A stretch of 20,482 bases of DNA. Origin: Bacteroidales bacterium UBA6397. GTDB lineage: Bacteria; Bacteroidota; Bacteroidia; Bacteroidales; UBA932. The stretch is taken from positions 21,464 through 41,945 of the forward strand of contig DJQB01000027.1 of NCBI GenBank assembly GCA_002439875.1, read 5' to 3'. This document shows, piece after piece, positions 1 through 7,224 of this stretch. The notes below the pieces were generated by a model. The model was not told the origin of the DNA, made no database searches, and saw only the letters and a program-made list of their open reading frames with translations. Position 1 is the first letter of the stretch. Every line of letters starts with the position of its first letter. The translations under genes and the position numbers were made by a program.

Positions 1-73
1 TAAGCCTTGTTTTTGCTTCCCAAGGGTGCACGCTGCACTCTAGAGGAGCATAAAGCCTTTATTTTGCTTCCCA
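1..73. repeat. Direct repeat, copy 1 (REP-like, upstream of RAYT)
   Basis: This 73-bp stretch recurs at 151-223 with about three mismatches, all within the first 20 bases. It contains two short palindromes. One is a GTGCA-CGC-TGCAC hairpin at 26-38, which can be extended by a G-U and a G-C pair. The other is ATAAAGCCTTTAT at 50-62, set inside an imperfect longer stem whose 5' side carries GGAG. The copy starts at the first base of the window, so the array probably continues to the left. It reads as non-coding. Confidence 0.8.
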
Positions 74-130
74 ATGGAGCTCACGGGCGACATCGTTCTT
101 CTACTTCGCTTTAGAAAGGTTATCGGACGA

Positions 131-180
131 GCAACACTCTTGGGCAGCGTTAAGCCTCGTTTTCGTTTCCCAAGGGTGCA
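131..180. repeat. Left arm of inverted repeat flanking the RAYT gene
   Basis: These 50 bases match the reverse complement of 1621-1670 at about 38 of 50 positions without gaps. The outer ten bases (GCAACACTCT) are identical and the central ten differ most. The pair encloses the transposase gene. This fits REP/BIME-like sequences flanking a RAYT, or degenerate ends of the element itself. Confidence 0.65.
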
Positions 181-223
181 CGCTGCACTCTAGAGGAGCA
201 TAAAGCCTTTATTTTGCTTCCCA
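151..223. repeat. Direct repeat, copy 2 (REP-like, upstream of RAYT)
   Basis: Second copy of the repeat at 1-73, exactly 150 bp downstream. Both internal palindromes are preserved, at 176-188 and 200-212. Its first 30 bases are also part of the inverted repeat that reappears beyond the transposase gene. A degenerate third relative may lie at about 228-250, judged by eye only. Confidence 0.8.
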
Positions 224-637
224 GTGGTGAGCACTGCTCTATCGAGGAGTTATATCTATTTCTGTTACCGGAACGCTTACGTGAGCGAGGCTTGGGATAT
301 ATTGTGATATTCATTATTTCGCTTTGTCATAGGCGTTATGTAAGGAGTGGTTTCTTCGCCTTGGCCGTCGCTGTGTTATAAGATGTTTTCCGTAGCGAGA
401 ACCACTTGAATATATTCACATTGTAAGGCAATGATTTGGAGTTTATGCTTGTTGCTGGGCTTAAATGGTTGAAAATTAAGTGCTATCAATAATATTGTTA
501 TCGGAGTGATAAATTTTTTTTGATCAGAACGGTGCTAAGAAACGGAAACTTATGTTTCTTTTAAGAAAGTTTTTCTGTTTTTGAATATGAGTCTGAGATA
601 AAGACGCTATATTGCGGCAGACCTTAATTTAGATTTT
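224..637. other. Gene-free stretch upstream of RAYT
   Basis: About 410 bases between the repeat cluster and the transposase start. No credible coding frame, tRNA or terminator was seen. It becomes AT-rich after about 410, and no full TAnnTTTG promoter element was found near the start codon. The hairpin at 346-406 is the only structure noted. Confidence 0.5.
346..406. other. Long-loop inverted repeat in the RAYT upstream region
   Basis: AGTGGTT at 346-352 pairs with AACCACT at 400-406. Further partial pairing just inside involves TTCGCC against the GTAGCGAG side. No T-tract follows, so it is not a convincing terminator. Its role is unknown; it could be a leader structure or a further degenerate repeat of the flanking cluster. 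Confidence 0.3.
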
Positions 638-1549
638 ATGGGAAGTCACAAACTCAATGACCTCTTCAAGGAGTACAGGAAACAGCCGAAGTGGTACTAC
701 CACGTCATCTTTGACTCTATCGAGACAGGACAGTTGTTCAACAATGATGATGAATATGCCGACGGAATGAACAGTGTGGCCATCGGGCAATATGTCTGCG
801 GGTTGTCGGTCATAGTGTTCGTGCTGATGGTCAATCATTGCCACATTCTTGTCCATGGATCAGGAGAGGACATAGTCCGTTTCTTCTTGTTTGTAAAGGA
901 AAGGATCAACCGGAAACTCAAAGAGGATGGCTATCCTCAGCTTCCTTATGATTATGGATTTAGAATGGTTAAGGTTGTTGATGAGCGGCAACTGACTGAC
1001 ACGATAGTCTATATCGCCAGAAATCCTTTGAAGGCAAGGCCGGATGTTACGGCCAGTGGCTATGCTTGGGGATCAGCGAATTTGATTTTCAGCGAAGTGG
1101 ACAGACTCTATGATAAAATGAAGATCTCAGAAATGTCCAATAGAGAGTCAATGAGAATATTCAAGACCAAAATCAGGTTGCCGGGAGATTATCTGTTCAA
1201 CAGGCCGTTGGGAATTATCCTTCCGGAGTCTTATGTGCTTAATGGCAAGGTTGAGCGGATGCTCGTGAACTCGTGGCGGTTCAGTTCGGGGCTTGTGAAA
1301 AACTTTGATTCTTATCTTAGGATTGCCGAGGGCATAGGCGAGATGATTGTCTTTTCGGAGAACGAGTTGAACGAGATCATCAATCAGATTATTAGAGAGC
1401 GTTTCAGGGTGAACTCTGTCAAGGATTTGTGCGTTGACGATAAGTGCCGTCTGGCTTTGACTCTGAAAAAGAAATACCGCATAGACACAAAACGAATCGC
1501 CCGTAAGATTCAGGTCGAGACCGCGGTGCTCAATAAATTGTTTGAATAG
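638..1549 (+). CDS. REP-associated tyrosine transposase-like protein (RAYT, Y1/HUH family)
   Basis: A 303-residue protein of the IS200-like Y1 transposase superfamily in the domesticated RAYT branch. It shows the HUH metal-binding pair as VNHCHILVHG (His67 and His69). The catalytic Tyr125 sits in IVYIARNPLKA, a very typical RAYT block, followed by YAWGSA near residues 142-147. The family cuts and rejoins single-stranded DNA at palindromic REP sequences. Residues from about 190 on form a C-terminal extension ending in a helix-turn-helix-like segment (LKKKYRIDTKRIARKIQ), seen in many Bacteroidota members. No TnpB or other transposition partner is present. Direct and inverted palindromic repeats on both sides support the RAYT assignment over a full insertion sequence. 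The gene looks intact. The ATG is preceded by an AT-rich region without a clear Shine-Dalgarno site. Confidence 0.85.
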   Translation: MGSHKLNDLFKEYRKQPKWYYHVIFDSIETGQLFNNDDEYADGMNSVAIGQYVCGLSVIVFVLMVNHCHILVHGSGEDIVRFFLFVKERINRKLKEDGYPQLPYDYGFRMVKVVDERQLTDTIVYIARNPLKARPDVTASGYAWGSANLIFSEVDRLYDKMKISEMSNRESMRIFKTKIRLPGDYLFNRPLGIILPESYVLNGKVERMLVNSWRFSSGLVKNFDSYLRIAEGIGEMIVFSENELNEIINQIIRERFRVNSVKDLCVDDKCRLALTLKKKYRIDTKRIARKIQVETAVLNKLFE

Positions 1550-1595
1550 TTTTTCGAATACATAGTGTATCACCCTCGGGCGACGGAAAGGGACA

Positions 1596-1664
1596 GAAGT
1601 GCTGCCGAAGAGAATTTAGTAGCACTCTTGGGTAACGAAAATGTGCGGAAGTGCTGCCTAAGAG
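1596..1664. repeat. Direct repeats in the right flank of RAYT
   Basis: GAAGTGCTGCCGAAGAG at 1596-1612 recurs at 1648-1664 with one mismatch, 52 bp apart. The first copy starts a stem in which AGTGCT (1598-1603) pairs with AGCACT (1621-1626). With the left flank, this gives several short palindromic units on each side of the transposase, in opposite orientations. Confidence 0.65.
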
Positions 1665-1670
1665 TGTTGC
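1621..1670. repeat. Right arm of inverted repeat flanking the RAYT gene
   Basis: Reverse complement of the left arm at 131-180 at about 76% identity, strongest in the outer 20 bases. A short GCGACATC directly after it (from 1670) also occurs in direct orientation within the left flank (about 89-96), so the flanks share more than one sequence block. Confidence 0.65.
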
Positions 1671-1762
1671 GCGACATCCTTATGCGATTATTTAGGACAG
1701 AACGGTTGTCTGGGTAAATAAAGACTTTGAAATAAGTGAGACATACAGAAAAATAATAATTG

Positions 1763-1770
1763 TATCTTTG
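1763..1770 (+). promoter_or_regulatory. Candidate Bacteroidales -7 element for the Smr gene
   Basis: TATCTTTG matches the TAnnTTTG consensus and lies 28 bp before the ATG at 1798. The nearest upstream TTTG (1726-1729) is farther away than the usual spacing of about 20 bp, so the -33 half is not convincing. Confidence 0.4.
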
Positions 1771-1797
1771 TGTGTGGCTAATTGAAAATATTTATTG

Positions 1798-2427
1798 ATG
1801 GGAAAGACGTTACATAGCTTGAAGGATCTTAAGGGGTTGATACCAAAGGAGGAACCTGTAAAGAAGACTTCGGTGCCGGTCAAAGGGCATGAAAGGCAGA
1901 CTGCACCTGTCAAGGTGAGCGAAGACCCTAAGGTCGGTGACAGGGTCGTGCTGATGGAGTCCGATGAGCACGGGAGAATACAGAGGGTTGACGGGAAAAC
2001 ATATTCCGTAAAATTGGACAACGGGCTTGTCGTGAGTATCGGTAAATGGGATTTCGCTGTGACGGATGACAAGGAGGAGGAAAGGCTTCGCAATTCCATT
2101 TTCGCAAGACGAAAACCTGCCATGCAGGAAGAATCATCATGGTCACGCTACACGGACTACGGAGAGATCACGGTCGATCTGCATCTTGAGGCGTTGGCCG
2201 GAGGACGTTCTGTCCAACCGGGACAAGCTCTTCAATTTCAGATGGATGCATTCAAGTCGGAGCTCAAGAAATGCCTTCCGCACCGTGGTATGCGTGTCCG
2301 TTTCATCACTGGAGTGGGAGATTATGTCTTGACGAACGCCATACGTAAGGAACTGGATGAGGTCTATTCCATCCGCTGTACCTATACTGTCGGCACTCCT
2401 GGTGTGACTATTGTCACAGTCCGATAA
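1798..2427 (+). CDS. KOW/SH3-like plus Smr domain protein (MutS2 C-terminus-like)
   Basis: A 209-residue cytosolic protein. After a charged, Lys/Pro-rich N-terminus (about 1-43) comes a small barrel-like segment (about 45-81, KVGDRVVLMESDEHGRI then VKLDNGLVVSI) resembling the KOW-like module of MutS2. The Smr domain (about 125-209) has the DLHLEAL motif and the block ITGVGDYVLTNAIRKEL, which matches the family's GxGxGxL...AL pattern loosely. Smr domains bind or nick nucleic acids; in MutS2 they act on branched DNA or stalled ribosomes. Stand-alone relatives with this layout are common in Bacteroidota. The usual first glycines of the loop are partly replaced (TGVGDY), so nuclease activity is uncertain. 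A TTG at 1795 directly before the ATG is less likely as the start. Confidence 0.75.
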   Translation: MGKTLHSLKDLKGLIPKEEPVKKTSVPVKGHERQTAPVKVSEDPKVGDRVVLMESDEHGRIQRVDGKTYSVKLDNGLVVSIGKWDFAVTDDKEEERLRNSIFARRKPAMQEESSWSRYTDYGEITVDLHLEALAGGRSVQPGQALQFQMDAFKSELKKCLPHRGMRVRFITGVGDYVLTNAIRKELDEVYSIRCTYTVGTPGVTIVTVR

Positions 2428-2513
2428 CATAATCGTTTTTTACCCTCAACATTATCTGGTAACGTTATTGCTGCATTTTGTCGCAGTGCAGAGCAACCGG
2501 CTACCTTGTTGGA

Positions 2514-2537
2514 ATGACTTCGACAGGCTCAGTGACC
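2514..2537. repeat. Dispersed repeat, copy 1 (core CTTCGACAGGCTCAGTGACC)
   Basis: The same 24-base unit recurs as the reverse complement at 7138-7161 (about 20 of 24 identical) and as a more diverged copy at 7086-7109. All copies lie between genes, which marks a dispersed intergenic repeat family. This copy is single, with no partner in inverted orientation nearby. Confidence 0.65.
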
Positions 2538-2541
2538 GGAG

Positions 2542-2595
2542 GAAAGTGTAAAGTTCTTTTACAATGAGTGTAAAGAAATTTTACACTTTCTTTTT
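2542..2595 (+). terminator. Hairpin with T-run after the Smr gene (alternative stems)
   Basis: GAAAGTGTAAA (2542-2552) pairs perfectly with TTTACACTTTC (2580-2590), followed by TTTTT. The 27-base loop can itself fold: TGTAAAG at the 5' side pairs with a TTTTACA, and GTGTAAA (2568-2574) pairs with TTTACAC at the 3' side. AGTGTAAAG occurs twice in direct orientation (2545-2553 and 2567-2575). A terminator is the simplest reading. The mutually exclusive folds would also suit an attenuator or a paired operator. Confidence 0.5.
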
Positions 2596-2737
2596 ATTTG
2601 TATTGGGATAAGTATTTGATTTATAGTGATTTACTTGTTTTGGCACGGAAGTGGTTTGCTAGTTTTCCGTGTTCGGAAAGTTTTAGGTTTTTGAGCGTGC
2701 ACCACACGAAGTAGAGGCTGAAAGATTTTCGAAGGAT
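2596..2737 (+). other. Leader region of the ABC permease gene
   Basis: AT-rich, non-coding. A short perfect hairpin, TTTCCG-TGTT-CGGAAA (2664-2679), is followed by GTTTT. A near-consensus promoter (TTTG at 2639-2642, TAGTTTTC at 2660-2667) overlaps the hairpin, so both readings are tentative. GAAGGAT just before the ATG at 2738 is a usable ribosome binding site. Confidence 0.35.
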
Positions 2738-5170
2738 ATGGAAAAATCAAAAATTACAAGTTATATGAGCATATTCAGAAAAAGAAAAATGGGAACGCCG
2801 CTTTCCGGGGTGCTGAACATTCTGGGGATGACTGTGGCGTTCGCCGCGCTGTACATCATTTTGGTGCAGGTGCATCACGACCTGACCTATAACAAGGAGA
2901 TCAAGGATGCCGACCGGATCTATTGTGTCTCGCTGCCTGACTGGTACACGGAAGGGAAGTATATGGTCTGGCTTAACAGACCGCCGTTCGAGCAGATGAT
3001 CTCCACTGTTTCGGAGATCGAGGCCGGAGGGACCGGTTATCTGTCCGGACAGCCGATCGAGGTGATAGTTGGGGACGGTAAGAATCCTACGGTATCCGAC
3101 CCTTCTGTCTCAATCAAAATGTCTGCGATGAACAAAGGCACGCTTGATGTCTTCGGATTCGAGCTGGCTGAGGGTTCTTGGGACAACTACGTAGGTGTCT
3201 GGGACTATGCCTTCAGCGAATCCGCGGCGAAGAAATATGGCGTTGGAGTAGGCGGACATATAATGATAAGAGACTGGCAGTCCGGTACTTATCACGATGC
3301 GAATGTGGTGGCGATCTACAAGGATATGCCGATGAACTCCGATCTCTCCAGTTTCGAGGCCATGTGCCCGATCGGAGACCAATCCATAGACAGTTGGGGC
3401 GAGTGGAGCTACCCTTATTACTTCAAGGCCAAGGATGGTGTGTCCAAGGATGATCTTGAGGCCGCCACGCGCAAGGTTATGGAAGACTTGATCGGAAGCG
3501 ATTCCGATGCCAGCGATGAGGAAAAGGCAGAGTCAATCAAACGCACGAGAATCCATCTTATCCCTCTGACCGAAACCTATTTTGATCAGACGATAGCGAA
3601 CCGCAACGGTGCCTATGGCAACAAGTCCACGACTTACACCTTGCTTGCCGTGGCTCTTCTGGTCATCATCATAGCGTTCATCAATTTCGTGAATTTCTTC
3701 TTCGCCCTCGTCCCTGTGCGTGTGCATTCGGTCAACACCAGAAAGGTTCTCGGAGCCTCAAGGGCAAGCCTTATCATAGACTGCGTGATGGAGGCGGTCT
3801 CATTGATAGCCATCTCACTGGCTTTGGCAGCGGCTGTCGTGACGCTGTTCCAAACCTCCACGGCGGCGAACCTAATCACATGTTCCACGGCATTTGGGGC
3901 GAATATGTCCGTAGGCATATTCACAATCGTCCTTGGACTTTTCTTCGCTGTTGTGGCGAGCCTTTATCCGGCTTTCTACATCACCTCTTTCTCACCGGCA
4001 CTTGCTCTCAAGGGATCGTTCGCATCAAGCTCCAAGGGTCGTGTGTTCAGGTACTTGCTTGTCGGATTGCAGTTCCTGATCTCCATCTCGCTGATCATCT
4101 GCGCCACATTCGTCGGGCTTCAGAGAAAGTACATGCTCAGCCACGACATGGGATTCGATCGTGAGGAACTCCTCACCGCCAATCTGAACCGTACAGTCGC
4201 AAAATCCTCCGAGGCTTTGAGTTCCAAGCTCCTTGAGGATCCACAGATCAAGGACATCTCATGGGCGGATGGCGACCTTGTGCGTCCGAGCCGGATGGGT
4301 TGGGGCAGAATGTACAAGGGAGAACAGATCAGCTTCCAGTGCTATCCTGTCGCTTGGAACTTCCTGCAGTTCATGGGCATCCCGGTTGTCGAGGGGCGTG
4401 ACTTCACCCAGGCCGACGAGCAGTCCGAGAACGGAGTGTTCATATTCAATGAGGCGGCGAAGAACAAGTTCGGTTTCACCTTGGAGGAGAAAATGCCGGG
4501 CCACATGGATGAGGGAGATGCGGAGGTCGCAGGTTTCTGCCGTGACTTCAATTTCACTTCATTGAAGAACGAGGTGTCTCCGTTGGCTCTGTACATATTC
4601 GGAAAACATCCTTGGCGTCCTCTCACCACACTTCTGGTGCGCACCGAGAAAAATGCCGACATCCCGGCCATCATGAAGAAGATCGCTGCCGCGGTTTCCG
4701 GGATAGACCCGACTGTCAATCCGGATGACGTTGATGTCCAGCTCTTTGACAAGAAGCTTCAGGGGCAGTACGAGACTGAGGCCAACTTCTCCCGCCTCAT
4801 CACCCTTTTCACCCTGCTCGCGATCATAATCTCGCTTATGGGAGTCTTCGGACTCGTGATGTTCGAGACTGAGTACCGTCGCAAGGAGATCGGAGTAAGG
4901 CGTGTGAACGGTGCCACGATAGGTGAGATCCTCAAAATGTTCAACATTGAGTTCGCGAGAATCGTGCTGATCTGCTTCGTGATAGCGACTCCTCTTTCAT
5001 GGTGGATAGTCAACCGCTACCTCTCCGGGTTCGCCTACAGAGTGCCGATCCACATTTGGGTGTTCGCTCTGGCTCTTGTCGCTGTGCTGCTGATCACGGC
5101 TTTGGTCGTCACGGCACGCTGCTACGGAGCCGCCACCGAGAATCCAAGCGTCACGCTGAAGAAAGAATAG
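2738..5170 (+). CDS. ABC transporter permease, FtsX/MacB type with duplicated core
   Basis: An 810-residue inner-membrane protein with eight predicted TM helices, near residues 24-46, 300-324, 345-372, 390-412, 437-460, 683-710, 738-762 and 770-797. The order is TM1, a large periplasmic MacB-PCD-like domain (about 50-295), a first FtsX block of three helices, a connecting helix, a second periplasmic domain (about 465-680), then a second FtsX block. Cytoplasmic coupling motifs RKVLGASRASL and GVRRVNGATIGEIL follow the first helix of each FtsX block, as in the family. Such proteins work with a LolD/MacB-like ATPase in mechanotransmission or export of lipoproteins, peptides or drugs. No ATPase gene is adjacent, so the partner must be encoded elsewhere. 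The gene appears monocistronic, with a terminator-like hairpin after it. The substrate cannot be told. Confidence 0.85.
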   Translation: MEKSKITSYMSIFRKRKMGTPLSGVLNILGMTVAFAALYIILVQVHHDLTYNKEIKDADRIYCVSLPDWYTEGKYMVWLNRPPFEQMISTVSEIEAGGTGYLSGQPIEVIVGDGKNPTVSDPSVSIKMSAMNKGTLDVFGFELAEGSWDNYVGVWDYAFSESAAKKYGVGVGGHIMIRDWQSGTYHDANVVAIYKDMPMNSDLSSFEAMCPIGDQSIDSWGEWSYPYYFKAKDGVSKDDLEAATRKVMEDLIGSDSDASDEEKAESIKRTRIHLIPLTETYFDQTIANRNGAYGNKSTTYTLLAVALLVIIIAFINFVNFFFALVPVRVHSVNTRKVLGASRASLIIDCVMEAVSLIAISLALAAAVVTLFQTSTAANLITCSTAFGANMSVGIFTIVLGLFFAVVASLYPAFYITSFSPALALKGSFASSSKGRVFRYLLVGLQFLISISLIICATFVGLQRKYMLSHDMGFDREELLTANLNRTVAKSSEALSSKLLEDPQIKDISWADGDLVRPSRMGWGRMYKGEQISFQCYPVAWNFLQFMGIPVVEGRDFTQADEQSENGVFIFNEAAKNKFGFTLEEKMPGHMDEGDAEVAGFCRDFNFTSLKNEVSPLALYIFGKHPWRPLTTLLVRTEKNADIPAIMKKIAAAVSGIDPTVNPDDVDVQLFDKKLQGQYETEANFSRLITLFTLLAIIISLMGVFGLVMFETEYRRKEIGVRRVNGATIGEILKMFNIEFARIVLICFVIATPLSWWIVNRYLSGFAYRVPIHIWVFALALVAVLLITALVVTARCYGAATENPSVTLKKE

Positions 5171-5254
5171 CCATAGCCAGTCGTAACTCTGGCCTCGCGA
5201 ATATAAATTTAGAGAAATCAGCACATTAGAAAAACTTTTTTTCAATGAATATGT

Positions 5255-5289
5255 AGGAGCGGCTCGCTATTTGCGGGTCGTTTCTTTTT
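5255..5289 (+). terminator. Terminator after the ABC permease
   Basis: A stem of about 13 pairs joins 5255-5267 to 5273-5285 around the loop TATTT, with several G-U pairs, and ends in a T-rich run. A second small hairpin, AACCGG against CCGGTT (5293-5298 and 5309-5314), follows in the leader of the next gene. Confidence 0.55.
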
Positions 5290-5355
5290 GTTAACCGGCG
5301 GGGCGTACCCGGTTTGCGACCAGGTATATTCCCGTCAAATCCAACCACATAATTT

Positions 5356-6456
5356 ATGAAGCGTTCAACTATTTTAATCGCCATCGCATTGGCCGCAGCG
5401 GCCTTGATGGCTTCGTTCCAGAACTGCCGCGCCTGCACAGGCATCACCCTCAAAGCCAAGGACGGAACCACAGTCGTGGCCCGCACGATCGAGTGGGCCG
5501 CCTCCGACAATGAATGCCGTTGGGTAGTCGTACCGCGCGGGCACACTTGGAAATCCTTCATCCCCGGTGGCGGGACCGGCAGAAGTTTTACCAATGAATA
5601 TGGCTACGTCGGTGTCGCTGTGGTCCAGGACGAACTGATGATGGAGGGAATGAACGAGAAAGGCCTCTCCGCCGGCCTCTTCTATTTCCCTGACTACGGA
5701 AAGTATGAGGAATATTCAGAATCCAATTATGACTCGAATATCTCTGATTTCCAGCTTGTCTCTTATATCCTCGGACGCTGCGCCACCATCGAGGAGGTCA
5801 AGGCCGAGATCGCGAAGGTGCATATTCATGGATTCGACCCACGCTCCTCGACCGTGCATTGGCGGTTCGCCGAGCCTTCCGGTCGCCAGATCGTGCTGGA
5901 GATCATTGACGGCAAGTGCGTCTTCTACGAGAACACTGTCGGGGTTCTGACAAACTCTCCGTCCTTCGACTGGCATCTGACCAATCTGAACAACTACGTC
6001 AACCTGCTGCCTGGACGCACGGAGCCCCACAAACTTGGGAATATGTCCCTGTCATCTTTCGGTGGAGGAAGCGCGATGCTTGGTCTGCCCGGAGACTTCA
6101 CTCCGCCTTCACGTTTTGTCCGCGCGGCTTTCTTCCAGAACACCGCTCCCGTCAAGCCGAACGCATGGGAGTCCGCCATACAGGCCTTCCATATTCTTGG
6201 CTCTATGGAGATTCCGATCGGGGCGCAGTTTTCGGAGGGCCAGGAGGTGGCGGACATTCCGAGCGCAACCCAATGCACTTGTGTCACTGACATGTCAGGC
6301 CTTTGCCTCTACTGGCGCTCGATGTACGACGGGCGGATAAGATGCATTGATTTAAAGAAAGTTGACTTTACCAGGAAGAAATTGATGTCCTCCCTCCTCG
6401 TTCCCGAGAAGAAAGAGACAGTGGAGTACGTTGATTTTAACCGTCAGAATTTATGA
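5356..6456 (+). CDS. Secreted choloylglycine hydrolase / penicillin V acylase-like Ntn hydrolase
   Basis: A 366-residue precursor. A hydrophobic signal peptide (1-26) ends in CRA directly before Cys27, which would become the N-terminal nucleophile. The family's active-site pattern follows: ARTIEW with Arg43 (mature position 17) and Glu46 where bile salt hydrolases usually have Asp, VLTNSPSFDW with Asn200, and PSRFVR with Arg253. GMNEKGL lies at 98-104. At the position of the bile salt hydrolase Asn in LNFP, this protein has Tyr110 (FYFP), the residue reported for penicillin V acylases. The family cleaves linear amide bonds in conjugated bile salts, penicillin V or N-acyl homoserine lactones. 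The signal peptide suggests the periplasm. Membership is clear but the substrate is open. The gene stands alone, 185 bp after the permease. Confidence 0.85.
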   Translation: MKRSTILIAIALAAAALMASFQNCRACTGITLKAKDGTTVVARTIEWAASDNECRWVVVPRGHTWKSFIPGGGTGRSFTNEYGYVGVAVVQDELMMEGMNEKGLSAGLFYFPDYGKYEEYSESNYDSNISDFQLVSYILGRCATIEEVKAEIAKVHIHGFDPRSSTVHWRFAEPSGRQIVLEIIDGKCVFYENTVGVLTNSPSFDWHLTNLNNYVNLLPGRTEPHKLGNMSLSSFGGGSAMLGLPGDFTPPSRFVRAAFFQNTAPVKPNAWESAIQAFHILGSMEIPIGAQFSEGQEVADIPSATQCTCVTDMSGLCLYWRSMYDGRIRCIDLKKVDFTRKKLMSSLLVPEKKETVEYVDFNRQNL

Positions 6457-6545
6457 CAAAATGGCAGAATGTGACGTATGGTCTGCCTTTTGATTTTATG
6501 ATAAATGTTTTTGAAAATAAAACAAGTATTTAAAACAACAATATT

Positions 6546-7025
6546 ATGATTTCAGAGAATCTGCAAAAAGCGTTCAACGATCAGATCGTTGCCGAGCTTT
6601 GGTCTTCAAATCTGTATCTTCAGATGGCTTTCTACCTTAAGAAGGAAGGTTGGAACGGTGCGGCCAACTGGCTGTTCAAGCAGTCTGACGAAGAAAAAGA
6701 GCATGCTGTCAAGTTGGCCGACTACCTTATCAAGCGTGGTGGCGAGGCAAAGGTTGGAATGATTGATGTCGTTCCGGACGGTTGGGGTTCAATCAAGGAT
6801 GTGTTCAACAGTGTCTATGAGCACGAGTGCAACATTTCCAAGATGATTGATGACCTTGTTGACACAGCTTCCGCTGAGAAGGACAAGGCTACTCAGGACT
6901 TCCTTTGGGGATTTGTCCGTGAGCAGGTTGAGGAAGAGGCTTCTGCCCAGGAGATTGTCGACATGCTCAGAAGAGCGGGTGAGGCTGGTGTCTTCTTTGT
7001 TGACGCTGAACTTGCCAAGAGGTAG
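6546..7025 (+). CDS. ftnA: Non-heme bacterial ferritin
   Basis: A 159-residue four-helix iron-storage protein whose ferroxidase residues fall at the same numbers as in E. coli FtnA: Glu17, Glu50, His53, Glu94, Gln127 and Glu130, with Tyr24 also in place. It oxidises Fe(II) and stores it in the hollow of a 24-subunit cytosolic shell. Residue 52 is Glu and not the haem-binding Met of bacterioferritin, so it is a true ferritin. Length is normal. The gene is monocistronic: 89 bp of AT-rich sequence precede it and a strong intrinsic terminator follows 22 bp after the stop. No exact TAnnTTTG promoter was found upstream, though a TTTG lies at 6510-6513. Confidence 0.95.
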   Translation: MISENLQKAFNDQIVAELWSSNLYLQMAFYLKKEGWNGAANWLFKQSDEEKEHAVKLADYLIKRGGEAKVGMIDVVPDGWGSIKDVFNSVYEHECNISKMIDDLVDTASAEKDKATQDFLWGFVREQVEEEASAQEIVDMLRRAGEAGVFFVDAELAKR

Positions 7026-7047
7026 TTTTTTACGATGAAAACTTCAG

Positions 7048-7085
7048 AAAGAGACTGGCCGGGTTTCCGGCCAGTCTCTTTTTTT
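7048..7085 (+). terminator. Strong intrinsic terminator after ferritin
   Basis: A perfect 15-bp stem (7048-7062 against 7067-7081) closes a GTTT loop and runs into seven T residues (7079-7085). It should end ferritin transcription and insulate the operon downstream. Confidence 0.95.
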
Positions 7086-7161
7086 GTTACTTCGGCAGAC
7101 TCATTGACCGAAGAGGGTACTAAATCCTCTATACTATGGTCGCTGAGCTTGTCGAAGTGAC
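7086..7161. repeat. Inverted pair of the dispersed CTTCGACA-GCTCAG repeat (BIME-like)
   Basis: The left unit (7086-7109) is a diverged copy. The right unit (7138-7161) is in the opposite orientation and is the closer match to the copy at 2514-2537. Together they can form a long imperfect stem around 28 bases, in which GAGG/CCTC adds a small inner stem. The position, just past a terminator and before the next promoter, is typical of REP/BIME elements. Confidence 0.7.
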
Positions 7162-7224
7162 AATTTATCAAATATCTAAGTCCTTTCCATTCTAATTTTT
7201 TTTAACCAAAAGTGGGGTTTTAAT

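Noticed and set aside
1..223. CRISPR array
   Set aside because: Only two copies, 73-bp units, 77-bp spacer, no cas genes; better explained as REP-like repeats.
638..1549. Complete IS200/IS605 insertion sequence
   Set aside because: No tnpB, and the sequence pattern (IARNPLKA, C-terminal extension, repeat flanks on both sides) fits a RAYT; no clear IS boundaries were found.
1148..1573. Minus-strand frame opposite the RAYT C-terminus
   Set aside because: Overlaps a complete transposase gene and reads as antisense of its C-terminal domain.
1795..1797. TTG start for the Smr protein
   Set aside because: It directly precedes an ATG in the same frame and adds one residue; ATG is the more likely initiator.
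6546..7025. Bacterioferritin or Dps
   Set aside because: No haem-ligand Met at position 52 and the ferroxidase residues are intra-subunit as in FtnA; Dps sites lie between subunits.
7086..7161. Invertible promoter (phase-variation switch) before glpT
   Set aside because: The inverted units enclose only 28 bases without promoter elements; the promoter lies outside them at 7225-7256, and no invertase gene is near.
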